The notes under the pieces: generated by a model
Told to the model about the DNA's origin: nothing
Databases searched by the model: none
The model's input: only the letters and a program-made list of their open reading frames with translations
Part shown: piece by piece, positions 1 to 9,418 of the stretch
Numbering within the stretch: position 1 is the stretch's first letter
How the letters are laid out: the number at the start of each line of letters is the position of its first letter
Translations under genes and position numbers: made by a program
DNA from: Candidatus Fokinia solitaria
GTDB taxonomy: Bacteria; Pseudomonadota; Alphaproteobacteria; Rickettsiales; Midichloriaceae
Assembly (NCBI GenBank): GCA_943325105.2
Contig: CALPOD020000001.1
Span: 62,001 to 126,000 of the forward strand
Length of the DNA: 64,000 nt
Reading direction: 5' to 3'

Positions 1-2445
1 ATGGATGGACAAATCATGGAATACTTACTTGATACTACAGCAGGGCGTGTTCTTATATCAGAATTACTACCTCAAGATGGAAGAATAAGCTTTGATCTAA
101 TCAATAAAGTTTTAAACAAAAAAGAAGTCTCTAGCTTAATAGATAGTGTTTATAGACATTGTGGACAGAAAAGCACAGTCATATTTGCAGATAAGATAAT
201 GCAATTAGGATTTAAATATGCTTGTAAGTCTGGTTTATCAATAGGGAAAGATGACATGGTTGTACCTCAAACAAAAGGCAGATACATCAATGATGCGATG
301 CAAGAAGTACAACAATATGACATGCAGTATGCTGAAGGGCTTATAACATCTGGTGAAAAATACAATAAAACAGTTGATACTTGGTCTAGATGTACAGATA
401 AGATAGGTATAGATGCTATGAAAATCATATCAGGTCAAACTCTTGATACTGGTGATAGCTTGGGACACACTCTTAATAGCATCTTTATGATGGCTGATTC
501 AGGGGCGCGTGGTTCTGCTGCTCAGATTAAGCAGTTGGTTGGTATGAGAGGTCTTATGACTAAACCTTCTGGTGAAATCCTAGAGACTCCAATTAAATCA
601 AACTTCAAAGAAGGTTTGACAGTTCTTGAGTACTTCACATCAACACATGGTGCGCGTAAAGGTCTTTCTGATACTGCCTTGAAAACAGCTAACTCAGGTT
701 ATCTTACAAGAAAGTTGGTCGATGTTGCACAGGATTGTGTGATTACAGAAGCTGATTGTGGATCAACTGATGGTATTATAGCTAAGCCAGTGATTGAAAG
801 TGGTGAAATAACAACTGCTCTAAGTGAAATCATATTAGGTAGGGTTTCTGCGAAGGATATTTTTCATCCGATCACAAATAAGCTCATGATAGGTGCAGGA
901 GATATGATAGGTGAGCGTGAAGTTGAGATGATAGATGAAGCAGGTATTGATTCAATCAAAATAAGATCAGTCTTAACATGTAAGACTAAAAAAGGAATAT
1001 GTATAAAATGTTATGGGCGTGATTTAGCTACTGGTGAATGGACTAACCTAGGTGAAGCTGTTGGTGTCATAGCCGCGCAGTCGATCGGTGAGCCTGGTAC
1101 TCAGCTGACAATGAGAACGTTCCACATAGGTGGTGCTGCTCAGAAAACAAGTACTCAATCAAGTGCTATTGCATCTCACAGTGGGTTAGTTAAATTCTCA
1201 CATAAAAATACTGTGTTTGATAGTAAAGGAAAACAAATAGTGATGAGTCGTAACTGTGAAGCAATGATATATGATGCACATGGATATGAAAAAGCTAGAT
1301 ATAAAATACCATATGGATCAAGACTCTTATTTGATGATGGTGATAAAGTCGAAGCAACTCAAAAGCTTGCAGAGTGGGATCCATTCACAGTGCCAATTAT
1401 AACTGAAAAGACTGGTATTGCTAAGTTCATAGACCTGGTTGATAGGGTGTCGATGAACGAAATACAAGATGACATCACAGGTGTGGTCAACAGAATAGTA
1501 GTTGATAGTAAGAATTTTGGTAAAGGTAATAGTGATTTACGTCCACGTATTGCTTTATATGATGAAAAAGGTAATGTTTTAACTCTTGCAAATGGTTTAG
1601 AAGCACGTTATTTCCTGGCAGTTGATGCTATTTTGAGTGTTGCTGATGGACAGGAAGTACAAGCTGGTGATATTCTTGCTCGTATACCTAAAGAATCATC
1701 TAAAAACAAAGATATTATCGGTGGTTTACCTCGTGTGGTAGATTTATTTGAAGCTAGACAACCAAAAGATCACTCAGTTATTAGTGAAAGCGATGGTATT
1801 ATAGAATTTGGTAAAGATTATAAATCTAAAAGACGTATAATAGTTCGTAATTCTGAAAATACTGAAGATTGCACTGAATACTTTGTCCCTAGAGGTCGAC
1901 ATATAACAGTAACTGAAGGTGATTTTGTTAAAAAAGGAGATATGTTGATGGAAGGTAGTCCTTCACCACATGATATATTACAGGTCATGGGCACTGAAGC
2001 TTTGGCTAGTTATATGGTACGTGAAGTACAGCAAGTCTACAAATTACAAGGTGAAACTATCAATGATAAACATATAGAAATCATTGTTAAGCAAATGCTT
2101 AGAAAAGTTGAAATAGTACACCCTGGTGGCACTACATTCCTTGCTGGAGAACAAGTTGATAAAACTGAGTTTGAAGCAGTAAATGCAAAAACTGAAAAAC
2201 TTGGATATGAACCTGCTGTAGCTAATAACATACTGCAAGGTATCACAAGAGCTTCACTACAAACTCAATCATTCTTCTCAGCTGCCTCATTCCAAGAGAC
2301 AACTAAAGTATTGATAGAAGCTGCTCTTGAAGGAAAACTTGATGAATTACATGGGTTGAAAGAAAGTATAATTGTTGGTAAACTGATCCCAGCTGGTACT
2401 GGCTTCCATAAACATAAAATTAAAAAGGAAGCAGAAGACTTTTAA
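1..2445 (+). CDS. rpoC: RNA polymerase beta' subunit, C-terminal part (cut by window edge)
   Basis: This is the last 814 residues of the largest RNA polymerase subunit; the reading frame is already open at base 1, so the true start lies outside. The bridge-helix region begins at [14 protein letters not shown] (residue 165 on) and the trigger loop at [15 protein letters not shown] (361 on). Four cysteines at 253, 327, 334 and 337 have exactly the spacing of the E. coli beta' zinc site (814, 888, 895, 898). By that offset about 560 residues are missing upstream, including the catalytic NADFDGD loop. The gene ends 20 bases before pgpA, so the two may be cotranscribed. Identification is certain. 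Confidence 0.98.
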   Translation: MDGQIMEYLLDTTAGRVLISELLPQDGRISFDLINKVLNKKEVSSLIDSVYRHCGQKSTVIFADKIMQLGFKYACKSGLSIGKDDMVVPQTKGRYINDAMQEVQQYDMQYAEGLITSGEKYNKTVDTWSRCTDKIGIDAMKIISGQTLDTGDSLGHTLNSIFMMADSGARGSAAQIKQLVGMRGLMTKPSGEILETPIKSNFKEGLTVLEYFTSTHGARKGLSDTALKTANSGYLTRKLVDVAQDCVITEADCGSTDGIIAKPVIESGEITTALSEIILGRVSAKDIFHPITNKLMIGAGDMIGEREVEMIDEAGIDSIKIRSVLTCKTKKGICIKCYGRDLATGEWTNLGEAVGVIAAQSIGEPGTQLTMRTFHIGGAAQKTSTQSSAIASHSGLVKFSHKNTVFDSKGKQIVMSRNCEAMIYDAHGYEKARYKIPYGSRLLFDDGDKVEATQKLAEWDPFTVPIITEKTGIAKFIDLVDRVSMNEIQDDITGVVNRIVVDSKNFGKGNSDLRPRIALYDEKGNVLTLANGLEARYFLAVDAILSVADGQEVQAGDILARIPKESSKNKDIIGGLPRVVDLFEARQPKDHSVISESDGIIEFGKDYKSKRRIIVRNSENTEDCTEYFVPRGRHITVTEGDFVKKGDMLMEGSPSPHDILQVMGTEALASYMVREVQQVYKLQGETINDKHIEIIVKQMLRKVEIVHPGGTTFLAGEQVDKTEFEAVNAKTEKLGYEPAVANNILQGITRASLQTQSFFSAASFQETTKVLIEAALEGKLDELHGLKESIIVGKLIPAGTGFHKHKIKKEAEDF

Positions 2446-2465
2446 ACAAATTAAAGCTTTCTTAT

Positions 2466-2984
2466 ATGAGATGGTATGAAATAGTAGCTACTTGGTTTGG
2501 GATGGGAAAGGCTAGTTTCATGCCAGGAACAATAGGCTCCATGGGAGCCTACCCTCTATTTTATCTTGCAATAATGAGTTCAGAGACACCTCATGAAGCT
2601 CGCATGACAATGTTATTTATGACTGTTGTGCTATGCATCGTGGGATTCTTTGCAATCCGAAAATATCATAAAAAAACTGGTGTCATAGATGATCAATCGA
2701 TCGTCGTAGATGAAGTAATTGGACAGCTTGTAACATTCATCATTGGATATGAATGGATAGGTGGCGCTGTGACAAAATTTTTTCCTATTAATGAAAATAC
2801 GAGTGACAGCATGATTATTACATATATTTTCATTTGTGGATTCATGACATTCAGATTCTTCGACATCACTAAGCCAATGTATATATCGCTCATAGATAGG
2901 TATTGGAAAAACGCTGTAGGTGTCATTCTAGATGATATAATTGCCGGAATATATGCCGCTGCAGTTTTTTATGTCTTAAGATAA
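2466..2984 (+). CDS. pgpA: Phosphatidylglycerophosphatase A
   Basis: Removes phosphate from phosphatidylglycerophosphate to make phosphatidylglycerol at the inner membrane. The 172-residue length is usual for PgpA. The family signature TWFGMGKxSFMPGTxGS lies at residues 9-25 and the acidic motif VDEVIGQ at 81-87; hydrophobic stretches at about 31-38, 49-63 and 120-130 are the membrane segments. ATG at 2466 follows the rpoC stop by 20 bases with no strong Shine-Dalgarno, suggesting read-through from the rpo operon. A 6-bp inverted repeat (TTAAGA/TCTTAA, 2976-2994) sits on the stop codon and could act as a weak terminator. Confidence 0.93.
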   Translation: MRWYEIVATWFGMGKASFMPGTIGSMGAYPLFYLAIMSSETPHEARMTMLFMTVVLCIVGFFAIRKYHKKTGVIDDQSIVVDEVIGQLVTFIIGYEWIGGAVTKFFPINENTSDSMIITYIFICGFMTFRFFDITKPMYISLIDRYWKNAVGVILDDIIAGIYAAAVFYVLR

Positions 2985-2985
2985 A

Positions 2986-3029
2986 TTTTCTTAATATATT
3001 TGTAATATTTTCAATATATAGTGTAGTAT
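2986..3029 (+). promoter_or_regulatory. Candidate promoter of the 157-residue membrane protein, sharing an element with 62595-62619
   Basis: TTGTAA (3000-3005) and TAGTAT (3024-3029) with an 18-base spacer form a plausible sigma70 promoter. The stretch 2986-3010 matches 62595-62619, upstream of the helical-repeat gene, at 24 of 25 bases. The region is very AT-rich, so the promoter hexamers alone are weak evidence; the long match to another upstream region is the better argument. Confidence 0.4.
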
Positions 3030-3058
3030 ATACAAAGATTATTTTATAAGAGGGAAAC

Positions 3059-3532
3059 ATGAATTATTTTAAAAGCGCTCTTGCAGGTTTTGGCATGAGT
3101 TTTATTGGCACTTCTCTGTGTGGTGCGAAGGTGTATATGAATGCAAAAGATATAGATTATTGGTGTGGTGATAGTTGGACCTTCCCAAAAGCATTTGTAA
3201 TAAATAATATGGCTTGTATTCCAACAGCAATGCTTTGTGCTGCATACCATGATTATTGCGGTAAAGATGTGGCACAAAAATTCAACGATTACTTCAAAAC
3301 TGATGTCAGTCCATATATTTTGGATGGAGCTGTTTTTGGTAGTTTAGTATTATTTTGTGGAACTCCTTGGATAGCCTTAGAGAAAAAGACTGATAAAACA
3401 TTTATCCTATCAATGGTTATGATACAAGGATTTGTTCTTGGATGTACTGCAGCCTTCGGTGCATACTTTGGTGATGAGGTATTGCCTCCACAAAATGAGG
3501 AGTTAGATGTTACTCCCCTTGACCCTTGCTGA
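3059..3532 (+). CDS. Hypothetical membrane protein, 157 residues
   Basis: I do not recognise this protein. It has a glycine-rich hydrophobic N-terminus (residues 6-22), a cysteine-containing middle part (CGDSW, YHDYCGKD), two likely membrane helices near residues 96-110 and 117-140, and an acidic, proline-rich tail ending PLDPC. ATG at 3059 is preceded by a strong ribosome binding site, AGAGGG, which is rare in this window. Its last 23 bases overlap the 3' end of icd on the other strand. Its upstream region carries an element shared with the repeat gene at 62688, so the two may be co-regulated. Good start signal and full-length frame make it a real gene; function unknown. Confidence 0.75.
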   Translation: MNYFKSALAGFGMSFIGTSLCGAKVYMNAKDIDYWCGDSWTFPKAFVINNMACIPTAMLCAAYHDYCGKDVAQKFNDYFKTDVSPYILDGAVFGSLVLFCGTPWIALEKKTDKTFILSMVMIQGFVLGCTAAFGAYFGDEVLPPQNEELDVTPLDPC

Positions 3533-4925
3533 ATCCTTGTTTTCCATCATATTCTGTCAGGGTATTTACCATTACTATCTCAAGGTTTTGACTCAAGACC
3601 TTCTGCTGGATTTCAAGTATCTCACTGTATAAACACTCTGAGTCAGAAATGAACCTAAACTGAAGCATATCAAGCTCTCTATCTTGTGTTGTATTTGGCC
3701 ATATTACAAGTCCTTTATACCCTATGAAAGAAAGTTTCAAATTAGAAGATTTAGTTTGATCAGAAATCTTTTGGAAATTATTTGTATGAGCACTTCTGAT
3801 GTATACATCACATCCAACAACTTTGTGTTCCTTATGTGTAAATTTATCTTCTATAAGGGCTTTCTGACTTTTATCAGAAGTATTCTCAGCTGCCTTTAAA
3901 GATTTAGGCTTAGAATTTATGTTTTTGATTATTGCTTGTGTGAACTGCTCAGTAGAAACCAACTCACCAGTGCCACTATAGAGATCAGCTGTATGCTTTC
4001 CTTCCTCAATTGTTGCCAGCCAAGCATTCTCTATCACATTAGCTTTATCGTGCATGTTGAGATGTCTTAACATCATTACAGCCGCGCTCAATAAGCCAGA
4101 AGGATTTGCTTTACCTTGCCCTGCTATGTCTGGAGCTGATCCATGCACTGCTTCAAACATAGCGTATTCACTCCCAATATTAGCACTACCAGCAATTCCC
4201 ACTGCACCAGCTGCCTCTGCTGCTATATCTGAGATAATATCTCCATATAGGTTTAGAGTAACAATCACATCAAAGCTATCAGGTTTACTAGCGATTCTAG
4301 CTGACCCTATATCAACTATCATGTGATTATTTTCTATTTGTGGATACTCTTTAGCTACTTCATCAAATATTTTTGCAAATGCTCCATCTGAAAGCTTCAT
4401 AATATTGTTTTTAGTAATACATGTGACTTTATTCCTACCGTTAGCAACAGCATAATCAAATGCATATTTTATTATCTTTCTTGAACCTGACTCAGAAATC
4501 AACTTCACAGCAACATATGAATTTTCAGTTGTTTGATATTCTATTCCTGAATATAAATCTTCTTCATTTTCTCTCACTATTACTATATCCATATTTTTTG
4601 CATTGCACTTTATGAATGGATTATATGAGACAACTGGTCGGACATTTGCAAATAACCCTAACTTTTTCCTTAGAGTAACATTAATGCTCTTGTATCCACC
4701 TCCTAGAGGAGTTGTCATTGGTCCTTTTAGTAAGAGCTTATTTTGTAAGATCTTCTGCCAAGAATCATCACTGATGCCATGCGTAATACCACTAAGGTAA
4801 ACTTTTTCACCTATTTCCACCACATCATATTCTAATTCAACTTTTGCAGCCTGTAAGATTGAGATAACTGAGGTCATGATTTCTGGTCCTATCCCATCAC
4901 CATACGCAACACATATTTTTGTCAT
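3510..4925 (-). CDS. icd: Isocitrate dehydrogenase (NADP), Rickettsia type
   Basis: TCA-cycle enzyme converting isocitrate to 2-oxoglutarate. Near the N-terminus is GDGIGPEI (9-16); the substrate-binding loop SINVTLRK is at 80-87, the metal-binding aspartates lie in NLYGDIISD (225-233) and FEAVHGSAPDIAG is at 257-269. The 471-residue protein has an extra domain of roughly 130 residues after the catalytic core, the long form known from Rickettsia and Thermus rather than the about 416-residue E. coli form. It is a single-gene unit; its 3' end overlaps the convergent membrane protein gene by 23 bases. Confidence 0.93.
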   Translation of the reverse strand: MTKICVAYGDGIGPEIMTSVISILQAAKVELEYDVVEIGEKVYLSGITHGISDDSWQKILQNKLLLKGPMTTPLGGGYKSINVTLRKKLGLFANVRPVVSYNPFIKCNAKNMDIVIVRENEEDLYSGIEYQTTENSYVAVKLISESGSRKIIKYAFDYAVANGRNKVTCITKNNIMKLSDGAFAKIFDEVAKEYPQIENNHMIVDIGSARIASKPDSFDVIVTLNLYGDIISDIAAEAAGAVGIAGSANIGSEYAMFEAVHGSAPDIAGQGKANPSGLLSAAVMMLRHLNMHDKANVIENAWLATIEEGKHTADLYSGTGELVSTEQFTQAIIKNINSKPKSLKAAENTSDKSQKALIEDKFTHKEHKVVGCDVYIRSAHTNNFQKISDQTKSSNLKLSFIGYKGLVIWPNTTQDRELDMLQFRFISDSECLYSEILEIQQKVLSQNLEIVMVNTLTEYDGKQGFSKGQGE

Positions 4926-4980
4926 GATTTTATGAGTTTTATTTTTAAAATAACATACAAATGTTTGTCATTGCAATAAA

Positions 4981-5850
4981 TTAATTCACAACACTGTTTT
5001 CAAATGTATGCTTTAGACCTTCTGTTTTAATTCTGAGATTAATTTTGTTTTTATGCAATATTTTATGTACATTTGGATCTAAAAAAGCTTCTTCAGGTGA
5101 TACTATTTCCCATCTTTTTTTCTTTAGAAGCCTTATGATATCTTCTAAATATAGAGCATTAATATCATTTTCATGAAGTAATAAGTTATGTACAGGTGAA
5201 TATCCGAGGATATTTTTTATTGATTGACTATATAATTCGATGTATTCAAAAGTTGTTCTTATATAAAGATCTTTAAGTCTTTCATAATTAATTTTTTGAT
5301 TATTGCGCAGTGCTTTTTGTAAAAGTAAGTTTACATAATAATCGAGAGTTATAATTGTTACGTATGCATTTTTATATCCCATAGCATTTAATGCATTGGT
5401 AACATTTAATTTTTGTTCATCTGATTTACATTCATCAAGATATGGATACCGAAAAAAATATTTGAAATTATTATATTTTTTAATAACTTTATGACATTTA
5501 TAAATATCATCAATAAAATCTTCTGAAGATAATTTTCTACATGCTGGATGTGAATAAGTATGATTCCCAATCATGTGTCCTGCTTCATCATACATCCTCA
5601 GACGTTTTTCACCTTCATCTTTGAAAATATTTTCACCTAAAACGAATAGCCCTACTCTATTTACATTAGCATTTTTAAGTGTTGTGATAATTCTTTTAGT
5701 TCTGTCAATGCCATTAAATAATTTTGTTGATGGCATTGGAACATCATCGATGGTAATAGCGATTTTTTTTACTTCTAAATTGTCATTTAGAGCTGCAAAA
5801 GAAACATTTCTTTGCAATATAAGAATTAAAAATAATAAAAAATGTACCAT
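4981..5850 (-). CDS. Secreted polysaccharide deacetylase family protein
   Basis: Probable carbohydrate esterase of the NodB/CE4 superfamily. An N-terminal hydrophobic signal peptide (about residues 3-19, ending SFA) sends it to the periplasm. The NodB core is visible: TIDD (33-36) gives the catalytic and metal aspartates, GNHTYSHP (95-102) gives the H-x3-H zinc pair (H97, H101), and RYPY (135-138) is the usual groove motif. Likely substrates are peptidoglycan or other N-acetylated glycans, but the sequence does not settle this. The start codon directly abuts the stop codon of flgF on the same strand, so the two are probably cotranscribed. Confidence 0.82.
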   Translation of the reverse strand: MVHFLLFLILILQRNVSFAALNDNLEVKKIAITIDDVPMPSTKLFNGIDRTKRIITTLKNANVNRVGLFVLGENIFKDEGEKRLRMYDEAGHMIGNHTYSHPACRKLSSEDFIDDIYKCHKVIKKYNNFKYFFRYPYLDECKSDEQKLNVTNALNAMGYKNAYVTIITLDYYVNLLLQKALRNNQKINYERLKDLYIRTTFEYIELYSQSIKNILGYSPVHNLLLHENDINALYLEDIIRLLKKKRWEIVSPEEAFLDPNVHKILHKNKINLRIKTEGLKHTFENSVVN

Positions 5851-6597
5851 TTATTCTCTCTTTGCAAGAACATTATACAAATTACTGTTGATGCTATCAA
5901 TTTGTTTACTCATAGCAAGTGCTTCGCCGCTCTTATGCTGAATTTCAACTAAATTTGTCATTGCAACTATTGGTGTGACATTTGATTCTTCTATGTACCC
6001 CTGTAGCATTTTGTATGTACTTGGATCTGCTTGAGCTATTGCAGTGTTTCCTTCAACTATAAAATTCCCATCCCCTGCTTTTCTTAACATCTTTGGATTA
6101 GAAACAGATACTATACCTAGTTTTCCTCGTTCTTCATAATTATTTTGAGCATTAGCACGTGCATAAATCACACCTGTAGAATCTATCATAATATTAACAT
6201 CATCTGCATTAAGAGTTATAATATCACCATTCTCTGTTATGACATTGTGTCCAGCAGAATTTACAATTTCATAATTATTGTTAATGGTAAAGGTGCCATT
6301 CCTTGTATATCTTATTCCTAAAGGTGTTTGTATTGTGAAAAAAGCATCCCCTGAGATTGCAAAATCTAAATCTCTATTTGTCTGTTTAAAAGCTCCTGGT
6401 TTAATATCAACAATTGTAGCTTTATCGAGAGGCATTGTATTGAGATCATGCTTGTCTTTTGTGAGATATTTTTCAAAAACCATACTATCTTCTTTGTATC
6501 CAGGAGTATTAATATTCGCAATATTATTAGAAGTTGTTGTAAGGTTGTTGAAAGTCCCAACCTGCGCTGCAAGAAGATTATAGTTAGTATTATCCAT
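5851..6597 (-). CDS. flgF: Flagellar basal-body rod protein FlgF
   Basis: Proximal rod component of the flagellar basal body. The N-terminus has the flagellar rod/hook signature with SNNIANINTPGYKE (about 23-36), and the C-terminus has the matching amphipathic helix (LVEIQHKSGEALAMSKQIDSI); both ends are expected to pair in a coiled coil. The centre has the FlgE/F/G-type beta domain (FFTIQTPLGIRYTRNGTF). At 248 residues it is a full-length FlgF and could be confused only with FlgG. No other flagellar gene is in the window. It precedes the polysaccharide deacetylase with no gap. Confidence 0.88.
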   Translation of the reverse strand: MDNTNYNLLAAQVGTFNNLTTTSNNIANINTPGYKEDSMVFEKYLTKDKHDLNTMPLDKATIVDIKPGAFKQTNRDLDFAISGDAFFTIQTPLGIRYTRNGTFTINNNYEIVNSAGHNVITENGDIITLNADDVNIMIDSTGVIYARANAQNNYEERGKLGIVSVSNPKMLRKAGDGNFIVEGNTAIAQADPSTYKMLQGYIEESNVTPIVAMTNLVEIQHKSGEALAMSKQIDSINSNLYNVLAKRE

Positions 6598-6725
6598 AGG
6601 AATTGTAATTATTTACAACTGAAAAAGCAATAATATATCTTATACTAAAATGTTTAAAAATTCATCTTATTCTTATCTCATAGCTGTTAGTAGAAGAATT
6701 TTGTTTTTTAAATCTAATAAAACAA

Positions 6726-7313
6726 TTAAGTATCTTGAGTTTGATTTAAGAACTGATTGAGTAACTTCTCATCATCTTGAAATGCACCTAGAAATGAAGA
6801 TGTAACCATTACAGTGTCTCTATGATTAACACCTCTATGACATATACAATGGTGCTTAGCTTTGATTAGAACTGCAACTCCTTTAGGCTCAAGATGTTTT
6901 ACTATTTCATTTGCTATTTGCGCAGTCATTCTTTCTTGCAGTTGTAGTCTTTGTGCGAAGATTTCAACTAATCTAGCGATCTTACTGATGCCAACTACCT
7001 TATCTTGAGGAATATATGCAACATGTGCTTTACCAATGATTGGTGACATATGATGCTCACAGTGAGATTCAATTGTGATATCTGAAAGCATAATCATACC
7101 TTGATATTGAGAGGTTTCAGAAAATTTTTTCGATAAAATTGTTTTTGGATCTGATTTATAACCTGCAAATCTCTCTTCATAACTTTTTATAACTCTTTGT
7201 GGTGTATCAATGAGCCCTTCTCTATTAGGGTCTTCTCCTATCCACAGTAGAAGTGTTTTAATAGCCTGTTCTGCTTCTTCCCTTGAAACAACTTTTTTTT
7301 TAGAATCTGTCAT
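6726..7313 (-). CDS. folE: GTP cyclohydrolase I
   Basis: Converts GTP to 7,8-dihydroneopterin triphosphate, the entry to folate and to queuosine-type precursors. The zinc ligands fit C85 and H88 in SHCEHHMSP and C156 in HHCICHRGVNH, matching E. coli Cys110, His113 and Cys181. Length 195 is slightly shorter than E. coli. ATG at 7313 faces the thioredoxin-like gene across a 77-base divergent spacer. An SDR of the pteridine-reductase type at 19.3 kb may act in the same pathway. Confidence 0.95.
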   Translation of the reverse strand: MTDSKKKVVSREEAEQAIKTLLLWIGEDPNREGLIDTPQRVIKSYEERFAGYKSDPKTILSKKFSETSQYQGMIMLSDITIESHCEHHMSPIIGKAHVAYIPQDKVVGISKIARLVEIFAQRLQLQERMTAQIANEIVKHLEPKGVAVLIKAKHHCICHRGVNHRDTVMVTSSFLGAFQDDEKLLNQFLNQTQDT

Positions 7314-7390
7314 TAAAGTAAACTATCATATAAAACTTTTAATTTGAATTAATCTGGGTTATATATCAAAAAAAACCTTGGCACAATTCA

Positions 7391-8050
7391 ATGCTACAAA
7401 AAATTTTTAGACTAATTGCACTTTTCTTTTTTATTGCACTTATACTATCTCCAATATACTTTAAACATATACGTCACTATATAAGAACAATCAATCTTGT
7501 AAGTTATGATGTTGAGAACATTACTGAGAGTTTTTTTAGTAAAGAAGATATCAATAGATATAGATGCAAAGCAGGCTCACATATAAAAACTCCATCTGCT
7601 AATAATGTATTGCAAATTTTACATTTTTCTTCCCCTAAGTGCTATGCTTGTGTAAGTGAAGTGGATGATTGGAGAAATCTTCCAGTGGAAATATATAAAA
7701 CACTTTCTTCATCAAATAAGCAATATCAAAACAAAAATGAGATTGAAATAGTAAATATTTTGAATGAAAATCTAATAAATGAAAAAAATACTAAAGATTT
7801 TGTTCATAAAATGATGACTTTCTCAGAGCAAGAAGGACATGATGATCTTTACGAAAAAATTGCATCTGCTAATATTTCAACATGTCTTATAGGAATTAGT
7901 GAATCAGAAATCACAGACATGAATATTGAAATATTGCCATATTCACTAGTAATAAAAAATGGAGAGATAATTTATGCTCTTGCAGGTCAAATGAGTGCTG
8001 GAGAAATAGACAGATTAGTAGGTATAATTAATCAAAATATAAACAAATAA
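7391..8050 (+). CDS. Membrane-anchored thioredoxin-like protein, CcmG/TlpA type
   Basis: One N-terminal membrane helix (about 8-24) anchors a periplasmic domain. LHFSSPKCYACVSEV puts a CxxC pair (C84, C87) after a beta strand, as in thioredoxin-fold reductases, though the usual WC is replaced by KC. ILPYSLVIKNGEIIYALAG near residues 181-199 matches the cis-proline strand and following hairpin of CcmG/DsbE. A thiol-disulfide reductase role, perhaps for cytochrome c maturation, is inferred; no ccm gene lies nearby. It ends 2 bases before ispF, so they share a transcript. Confidence 0.65.
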   Translation: MLQKIFRLIALFFFIALILSPIYFKHIRHYIRTINLVSYDVENITESFFSKEDINRYRCKAGSHIKTPSANNVLQILHFSSPKCYACVSEVDDWRNLPVEIYKTLSSSNKQYQNKNEIEIVNILNENLINEKNTKDFVHKMMTFSEQEGHDDLYEKIASANISTCLIGISESEITDMNIEILPYSLVIKNGEIIYALAGQMSAGEIDRLVGIINQNINK

Positions 8051-8052
8051 AA

Positions 8053-8562
8053 GTGTATAGAATAGGAATAGGATATGATGTGCATGCATTTGATCTACAA
8101 AATATAACCAACTCATACATAACTCTCTGCGGCATACAAATACCTTATAAAAACAAGCTAATAGCCCACTCAGACGGAGATGTTGCTCTACATGCACTTA
8201 CAGATGCAATGTTAGGATCAGTTGCTGAAGGCAGTATAGGAACTCACTTCCCACCCACTGATGAAAAATGGAAAAATACTAATTCGGAAAAGTTTATCAG
8301 ACATGCAAATTCTTTGATAAATAATAAGGGCTATACAATTCAAAATTTAGACATAACCGTCATATGTCAGGAACCAAAGATTATGCCTCATGCGATGAAG
8401 ATGCGTGAAAATATATCTTCAATTCTAAACTTAGAAATTGATCAGGTTAATATAAAAGCAGTTACAACAGAAGGCCTCGGTGCATTAGGTAGGCAAGAAG
8501 GCATTGCTGCCCAGGCAGTTGTCTTAGTTCAAAAATCTATCTCACAAAACACTGGTGCATGA
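8053..8562 (+). CDS. ispF: 2-C-methyl-D-erythritol 2,4-cyclodiphosphate synthase
   Basis: MEP-pathway enzyme of isoprenoid synthesis. The start is GTG, 2 bases after the upstream stop; the protein then opens with the family signature GIGYDVHAF, giving metal ligands D9 and H11, with H47 in DGDVALHALTDAMLG. TTEGLGALGRQEGI near the C-terminus is the other diagnostic block. The 169-residue length is typical of a monofunctional IspF rather than an IspDF fusion. Its last 34 bases overlap the 3' end of xthA on the opposite strand, the longest such overlap in the window. Confidence 0.95.
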   Translation: MYRIGIGYDVHAFDLQNITNSYITLCGIQIPYKNKLIAHSDGDVALHALTDAMLGSVAEGSIGTHFPPTDEKWKNTNSEKFIRHANSLINNKGYTIQNLDITVICQEPKIMPHAMKMRENISSILNLEIDQVNIKAVTTEGLGALGRQEGIAAQAVVLVQKSISQNTGA

Positions 8563-9323
8563 TCTGAAGGTCTTACCCACTCCCTTGTCTCTGTAGCAAC
8601 TCCAGCATCAATCAAAAAGGATTCGCAATTAGGTGAGGATAGAATATAGTCAATTCTCCAGCCACGATTGCTTTTAAATGAATTTCTATCTCTATAATCC
8701 CACCAGCTGAAGATTTGTTTTCTTGGATGAAGATTTCTAAGTGTATCTTTAAATCCTCCACCGATGATTTGATCTATGATATGTCTCTCTTTATCATGAA
8801 AACCGAGGGAGTTTTTGAACTTTACTGGATCAAATAGATCTATTGAATCTTGTGCGACATTAAAATCTCCTCCAATAAAAAACATCTCATCATTTTGCAT
8901 TGATTTTAGATATTGATTTAAATCATCTAAAAATGATAACTTACATAAAAATTTTTCAGATATTACTGCCTGACCATTAGGAACATAAACTGAAGCTACT
9001 CTGATGCATTTTGAATCAACAGCAATCAATCCCTCTATATATCTTGCTTCATTTGTAGCTCCTTCAAACCCCTTCAAAACTATCTCTTCTATTCTATACT
9101 TACTAAGTATTGCAACTCCGTTATATGATTTTTGACCACTAATTGCTATATTATATCCTAAGTCTTCTAATATGCTTTTTGGTACCTTGTGCTCTTCTGC
9201 CTTTATTTCTTGGAGTAATAATACATCTGGATTATGTACTTCTATTAATTTTAATATGTTTTCAAGCCTCGCATTTATGGAATTCACATTCCAGCTAAAG
9301 ATTTTTAAACTTTTTTTACCCAT
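8529..9323 (-). CDS. xthA: Exodeoxyribonuclease III / AP endonuclease
   Basis: Base-excision repair enzyme cutting at abasic sites. It belongs to the endonuclease/exonuclease/phosphatase fold: WNVNSINARL at the N-terminus, LLLQEIKA with catalytic E39, GGDFNVA in the middle, and the catalytic SDHAPV histidine (about H255) near the end. Length 264 is normal. The start at 9323 faces tRNA-Phe; the 3' end overlaps ispF by 34 bases. Confidence 0.94.
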   Translation of the reverse strand: MGKKSLKIFSWNVNSINARLENILKLIEVHNPDVLLLQEIKAEEHKVPKSILEDLGYNIAISGQKSYNGVAILSKYRIEEIVLKGFEGATNEARYIEGLIAVDSKCIRVASVYVPNGQAVISEKFLCKLSFLDDLNQYLKSMQNDEMFFIGGDFNVAQDSIDLFDPVKFKNSLGFHDKERHIIDQIIGGGFKDTLRNLHPRKQIFSWWDYRDRNSFKSNRGWRIDYILSSPNCESFLIDAGVATETREWVRPSDHAPVFCEIDF

Positions 9324-9374
9324 AAAATTAATATTTTTGTAAATTTAATGTAGTGTTAACATTTCAAACATTAA

Positions 9375-9402
9375 TTTGCAATTTATTTCAATATAGTATA
9401 AA
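9375..9402 (+). promoter_or_regulatory. Candidate promoter of tRNA-Phe
   Basis: TTTGCA (9375-9380) and TATAAA (9397-9402) are separated by 16 bases, and the tRNA begins 16 bases after the -10 hexamer. Position and hexamers fit a sigma70 promoter; AT-rich background keeps confidence modest. Confidence 0.35.
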
Positions 9403-9418
9403 TTCATTCGTTAGTTTA

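Noticed and set aside
2037-2246. Antisense open frames over rpoC and many other genes
   Set aside because: They mirror strongly conserved coding sequence on the other strand and resemble no protein family.
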